DNA of 18,250 nt from JANLVJ01 sp031363945 (GTDB lineage: Bacteria > Bacteroidota > Bacteroidia > Sphingobacteriales > Sphingobacteriaceae), in assembly GCA_031363945.1 (NCBI GenBank), contig JANLVJ010000010.1, positions 1 to 18,250 of the forward strand. The letters run 5' to 3'. How positions within the stretch are numbered: position 1 is the stretch's first letter; each line of letters begins with the position of its first letter. Shown piece by piece: positions 15,138 to 18,250 of the stretch. A model generated the notes under the pieces. That model searched no databases. It saw nothing but the letters and a program-made list of their open reading frames with translations, and had not been told where the DNA came from. The position numbers were made by a program, and so were the translations under genes.

Positions 15138-17540
15138 ATGAAAACAGCAGTGATCAGCCCCGAAATTGAAATCATATCTCCTGAGTTACTTAAAAAAATG
15201 AATGCGTACTGGCGCGCAGCCAATTATCTGTCAGTCGGGCAAATTTACCTGTACGATAATCCGCTGCTAAAAGAGCCACTTAAACTCTCACATGTAAAGC
15301 CGCTAGTTGTGGGTCACTGGGGAACTACACCCGGCCAGAACTTTATTTATGTGCATTTAAACAGGGCTATTAAAGTGTATGACTTAAATATGTTTTACGT
15401 AGCCGGCCCAGGGCATGGTGGCCCTGCAATTGTTGGTAATGTATATCTTGAAGGCACCTGGACAGATGTTTATCCAAACGTAACCCAGGATGAAGAGGGC
15501 CTGAAGAAACTTTTTACCCAATTCTCATTCCCAGGGGGTATTTCAAGTCACGTTGCACCAACAACGCCAGGCTCTATCCATGAAGGCGGCGAACTAGGGT
15601 ATTCTCTGAGTCATGCCTTTGGAGCCGCATTTGATAACCCAGACCTAATCGTGGCCTGTGTTATTGGTGATGGAGAAGCCGAAACGGGTCCCTTGGCAAC
15701 TGCCTGGCATTCAAATAAATTCCTTAATCCAATTACTGACGGAACGGTACTACCAATACTGCATCTAAATGGCTATAAGATCAGTAATCCAACGTTATTT
15801 GCAAGAATTGAGCATGAAGAACTTGAAAAATTCCTGGAAGGTTGTGGTTGGACGCCTTATTTTGTTGAAGGAGATGACCCCGAATTTATGCACCAGTTAA
15901 TGGCTGCTGCCATGGATAAAGTAATTAAGCAAATCCACCAGATCAAAAGTGATGCAATGGCGAATGGAAATGCAAGCCGGCCTCGCTGGCCAATGATCGT
16001 TTTACGTTCGCCAAAAGGATGGACCGGTCCTAAAATCGTGGATGGTCACCATGTTGAGGGCACCTTTCGGTCGCACCAGGTTCCGTTGTTAGTAGATGCC
16101 GGCCACCCGGAACATGTAGTACAATTAGAAACCTGGATGAAAAGCTATAAGCCTGAAGAACTGTTTGACGAAAACGGAACATTGCTGGCTGAACTGGCTG
16201 AGCTGGCACCGAAAGGTAACCGTCGGATGGGTTCAAATCCCCATACCAATGGCGGCACATTACTGCATGACTTGCGAATGCCTGATTTTTACCAGCATGC
16301 TGTTACAGTAGCCTCGCCAGGTGCAATAAGTGTAGGGGACACTTCTATACTCGGAAAGTTTTTGGCTGATATTGTGAAAAATAACCCTGATAATTTTCGG
16401 GTGTTTGGGCCCGATGAAACATTGTCTAATCTACTTGGAGCCATCTTTGAAACCACCAATCGTCAATGGGATGCCAGACAGGTTGAGTATGATGAATTTC
16501 TAGCCCCGGAAGGCCGTGTACTCGATTCCCAACTTAGTGAACACCAATGCGAAGGCTGGCTGGAAGGCTATTTATTGACAGGAAGACATGGCCTTTTCAA
16601 TAGTTATGAAGCTTTTGTTCGTATCGTCGATTCAATGTTCAGCCAGCATGCCAAATGGCTTAAAGTAACCAAAGAACTGCCATGGAGACGAAATATAGCA
16701 TCACTCAATTATCTATTGGCTTCGCATGTGTGGCAGCAGGATCATAACGGGTTTACGCATCAGGACCCTGGCTTCATTGATCACGTGATAAATAAAAAGG
16801 CAGATATTGTGCGTGTCTATTTACCGCCGGATGCCAATTGCCTCTTGTCAGTAACTGACCATTGTCTGCGAAGCAGGGACTATGTTAACGTAATCATTGC
16901 CGGCAAGCATGCACTACCACAATGGCTAACAATCGATGCGGCGGTTATACATTGCACCCAAGGCATTGGTATATGGCCATGGGCCAGTAATGACCAGGAC
17001 TCAGAACCGGATGTAGTGATGGCTTGCTGCGGAGATACCCCTACGCTTGAGGTACTAGCTGCTGTTTCTTTACTTTGCGAACATCTCCCGAATCTAAAAG
17101 TGAGGGTTGTGAATGTTGTCGATCTGATGAAGTTACAGTCAGCCAGTGAACATCCCCATGGGCTGAACGACATGGATTATGATTCACTATTTACCACAGA
17201 TAAACATATTGTTTTCGCATTTCATGGTTACCCCTGGTTAGTTCACCGCTTAACATATCGTCGTACTAACCGCAACCTTCATGTCAGGGGTTATAAGGAA
17301 GAGGGTACTATTACCACTCCTTTTGACATGCGTGTTCAGAACGATTTGGATAGGTTTCATCTGGTAATTGACGTGGTTGACCGCCTTGGTAATTTAGGTG
17401 CAAAGGGTTCTTACTTAAAACAAAAGATGCAGGATAAATTAATTGAACACAAGCATTTCATTGACATTCACGGTAAAGATATGCCGGAGATTCTTAACTG
17501 GAAATGGAACGTAACTAAACATGAATTAAAAAGGGCTTAG
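15138..17540 (+). CDS. xfp: Xylulose-5-phosphate/fructose-6-phosphate phosphoketolase
   Basis: This full-length 800-residue thiamine-diphosphate enzyme splits xylulose 5-phosphate or fructose 6-phosphate with phosphate, giving acetyl phosphate plus glyceraldehyde 3-phosphate or erythrose 4-phosphate. The family signatures are intact: VVGHWGTTPGQNFIYVHLNR at 57-76, VAGPGHGGP at 88-96, and SSHVAPTTPGSIHEGGELGY at 136-155. The cofactor- and metal-binding GDGEAETGP is at 177-185. Histidines 60, 93 and 138 match conserved active-site histidines. The C-terminal domain is complete, ending near MPEILNWKWN. The start is ATG at 15138, with no Shine-Dalgarno sequence. No acetate kinase or phosphotransacetylase gene lies alongside, so use of the acetyl phosphate must depend on genes elsewhere. 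Whether it prefers xylulose or fructose phosphate cannot be read from sequence. It carries fewer rare AT-rich codons than the glycosyltransferase island. Confidence 0.97.
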   Translation: MKTAVISPEIEIISPELLKKMNAYWRAANYLSVGQIYLYDNPLLKEPLKLSHVKPLVVGHWGTTPGQNFIYVHLNRAIKVYDLNMFYVAGPGHGGPAIVGNVYLEGTWTDVYPNVTQDEEGLKKLFTQFSFPGGISSHVAPTTPGSIHEGGELGYSLSHAFGAAFDNPDLIVACVIGDGEAETGPLATAWHSNKFLNPITDGTVLPILHLNGYKISNPTLFARIEHEELEKFLEGCGWTPYFVEGDDPEFMHQLMAAAMDKVIKQIHQIKSDAMANGNASRPRWPMIVLRSPKGWTGPKIVDGHHVEGTFRSHQVPLLVDAGHPEHVVQLETWMKSYKPEELFDENGTLLAELAELAPKGNRRMGSNPHTNGGTLLHDLRMPDFYQHAVTVASPGAISVGDTSILGKFLADIVKNNPDNFRVFGPDETLSNLLGAIFETTNRQWDARQVEYDEFLAPEGRVLDSQLSEHQCEGWLEGYLLTGRHGLFNSYEAFVRIVDSMFSQHAKWLKVTKELPWRRNIASLNYLLASHVWQQDHNGFTHQDPGFIDHVINKKADIVRVYLPPDANCLLSVTDHCLRSRDYVNVIIAGKHALPQWLTIDAAVIHCTQGIGIWPWASNDQDSEPDVVMACCGDTPTLEVLAAVSLLCEHLPNLKVRVVNVVDLMKLQSASEHPHGLNDMDYDSLFTTDKHIVFAFHGYPWLVHRLTYRRTNRNLHVRGYKEEGTITTPFDMRVQNDLDRFHLVIDVVDRLGNLGAKGSYLKQKMQDKLIEHKHFIDIHGKDMPEILNWKWNVTKHELKRA

Positions 17541-17671
17541 AGCGACTGCTAATGCTTTTATAGCAACGCCGACTTTAGCATGAATATGGGGTAGACGGTC
17601 ACTTTATCAGTACTGTGCTCCCTTTCCATGCATAATGATCATATTTTTATTTTCTGTTTACGGGAAACAGG

Positions 17672-17967
17672 TTAATCGGTATTGATATCCGAACTGGTTT
17701 CACTTTGTTTTTTCGTAAGATTGACCTTTAAAAAACGGTTAAGCCAATATGTAGTTTCGACAGCTTGTGGTACAATTAAAACTTTCCGGCCAGATAACCA
17801 GCCTTCGGTCTTAATAACCATGACACAATAACAATCGGAAAGTCATCCTTCAGATTTTGTATAGCGAAAGTAGGGGCCATCCGGCTTGGCGTTGTTTTAT
17901 AACTTTGAATTTTAGGTACATGATTTGCACATGATGCGATGTGTGAATCATGTAACTGATTTCCCAA
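17672..17967 (-). pseudogene. PRC-barrel domain protein remnant, frameshifted
   Basis: On the minus strand, positions 17821 to 17672 read MVIKTEGWLSGRKVLIVPQ, then a tail VETTYWLNRFLKVNLTKKQ ending SSDINTD. This matches the second half of PRC-barrel proteins, which typically have YLVV-x-T-x-x-WLPGRKVLI-x-P and then V-x-LT-x-x-Q. An overlapping frame from 17967 gives YKTTPSRMAPTFAIQNLKDDF, placed where the first half of such a domain would be, but it stops at 17776. The two halves need a frame change near 17800-17850, and the 5' half is poorly conserved. Intact relatives are small cytoplasmic proteins linked to stress or photosynthetic reaction centres. This copy is probably dead; a 49-residue product from the ATG at 17821 is possible but unlikely. 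Confidence 0.6.
17917..17954. repeat. Long inverted repeat, 16-bp stem with two wobble pairs
   Basis: TACATGATTTGCACAT (17917-17932) and ATGTGTGAATCATGTA (17939-17954) are complementary over 16 positions, counting two G-T pairs, around a 6-base loop GATGCG. No U-run follows on either strand, so it is not a typical intrinsic terminator. It lies 80-118 bases upstream of the HAD gene and at the 5' edge of the PRC-barrel remnant. An operator, an RNA leader hairpin or a small repeat element are all possible. Confidence 0.55.
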
Positions 17968-17978
17968 ATTATGTAATG

Positions 17979-18010
17979 TTTGGAACCCTTACAATAATCA
18001 ATTTTGTTTG
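17979..18010 (+). promoter_or_regulatory. Candidate Bacteroidota promoter for the HAD gene
   Basis: TTTG at 17979-17982, a 20-base spacer, then TTTGTTTG at 18003-18010 fits the Bacteroidota -33/-7 pattern (TTTG, then TAnnTTTG) with one mismatch, in the second base of the -7 box. It ends 24 bases before the ATG. The region is AT-rich, so chance agreement is possible. Confidence 0.35.
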
Positions 18011-18034
18011 ATCTTATGGTTAGATCTGAACGTG

Positions 18035-18250
18035 ATGAAAAAAATAAAAAAATTAGTAGTTTTTGATCTTGATGGCACTTTGGCAGAAAGTAAGGTAGCT
18101 ATTGACCCTGAAATAGCGGAACTATTAAACAGGTTGCTCCAAATTGCAAAGGTGTCGATCATCTCCGGTGGTGATTGGCCTCAGTTTCAAAAGCAGGTTT
18201 TGTCAAAGCTCAAAATAAAAGAATATTTAAAAAATCTGGTAATCCTGCCT
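18035..18250 (+). CDS. HAD-superfamily hydrolase (phosphomannomutase/sugar-phosphatase-like), 5' part only
   Basis: The first 72 codons are in the window and the gene runs off the right edge. It begins MKKIKKLVVFDLDGTLAES, which contains HAD motif I (DxDGT, with nucleophile Asp11 and acid/base Asp13 by count). IISGGDWPQFQKQV follows as the motif II region, in which Ser-Gly-Gly takes the conserved serine/threonine place. SGGDW-x-QF is characteristic of a HAD-IIB group annotated as phosphomannomutase-like or sugar phosphatase. The substrate is unknown. It lies downstream of phosphoketolase in the same direction but 494 bases away and with its own candidate promoter, so it is probably a separate transcript. 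A GTG directly precedes the ATG; ATG is preferred. Confidence 0.88.
   Translation, partial: MKKIKKLVVFDLDGTLAESKVAIDPEIAELLNRLLQIAKVSIISGGDWPQFQKQVLSKLKIKEYLKNLVILP

Larger units (their letters stand above)
17541..18034. other. 494-base intergenic region between phosphoketolase and HAD hydrolase
   Basis: It contains the PRC-barrel remnant, the 17917-17954 hairpin and a candidate promoter at 17979-18010. Just after the phosphoketolase stop, short dyads TGCTAA (17547-17552) and TTAGCA (17575-17580) could pair, but no T-run follows, so a terminator cannot be claimed. A 6-bp hairpin CTGTTT/AAACAG lies near 17655-17671, also without a T-run on its 3' side. Confidence 0.45.

Noticed and set aside
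16030..17173. Minus-strand open frames inside the phosphoketolase gene
   Set aside because: Phosphoketolase is complete and unambiguous on the plus strand; the antisense frames show compositional shadows only.
17547..17580. Intrinsic terminator after phosphoketolase
   Set aside because: Only a 6-bp dyad with a long loop and no T-run, too weak to call.
17655..17671. Terminator hairpin CTGTTT/AAACAG
   Set aside because: The T-rich stretch lies on the wrong side for the plus strand, and the minus transcript would be followed by A residues.
1..18250. CRISPR array, tRNA or rRNA genes, phage genes
   Set aside because: No regularly spaced repeats, cloverleaf-like sequences with CCA ends, rRNA segments or phage structural genes were seen on either strand.

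Overview
The window looks like chromosomal DNA from a Bacteroidota bacterium, most likely of the Sphingobacteriaceae (Pedobacter or Mucilaginibacter type). The grounds are moderate-to-low GC, A-rich leaders with few Shine-Dalgarno sequences, a DUF6597-like AraC regulator, and the style of the ThuA-like, PRC-barrel and polysaccharide genes. This is an inference from protein style, since no rRNA or other marker gene is present.

Layout. Positions 1-408 hold a decayed ThuA-like gene (+). Positions 383-3267 hold a minus-strand group: an AraC-type regulator, a multi-pass membrane protein and a frameshifted acyltransferase-3 gene. A 584-base gap follows, then a small secreted protein (3852-4328, +). 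A likely two-gene minus-strand operon of transporters comes next: a CLC antiporter with features of the fluoride branch, and a glutamate-transporter-fold (SDF) symporter whose arginine for acidic substrates is replaced. Positions 7418-13859 form an AT-rich surface-polysaccharide island: three GT2 glycosyltransferases (two of them tandem paralogues), a Wzm-like ABC-2 permease, and on the opposite strand a Wzt-like ATPase with a C-terminal extension followed by a SAM methyltransferase with a coiled-coil tail. Positions 13860-15137 are degenerate DNA with an IS3-orfA-like remnant. A full-length phosphoketolase gene follows (15138-17540), then a PRC-barrel remnant and the first 72 codons of a HAD-family hydrolase at the right edge.

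How the genes work together. The island fits an ABC-transporter-dependent polysaccharide pathway. The GT2 enzymes would build or decorate a glycan on the cytoplasmic face, and Wzm plus Wzt would export it. The Wzt C-terminal domain could read a terminal modification made by the neighbouring methyltransferase, by analogy with the WbdD/Wzt system of E. coli O8/O9a. That coupling is an inference. The CLC and SDF proteins both handle ions or small solutes at the inner membrane. Phosphoketolase would make acetyl phosphate from xylulose 5-phosphate or fructose 6-phosphate, but no acetate kinase or phosphotransacetylase lies in the window.

The flanks contain at least four broken genes (ThuA-like, acyltransferase, IS orfA-like, PRC-barrel), so this is an accessory, rearranging segment rather than conserved core. 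No tRNA, rRNA, CRISPR array or intact mobile element was seen.
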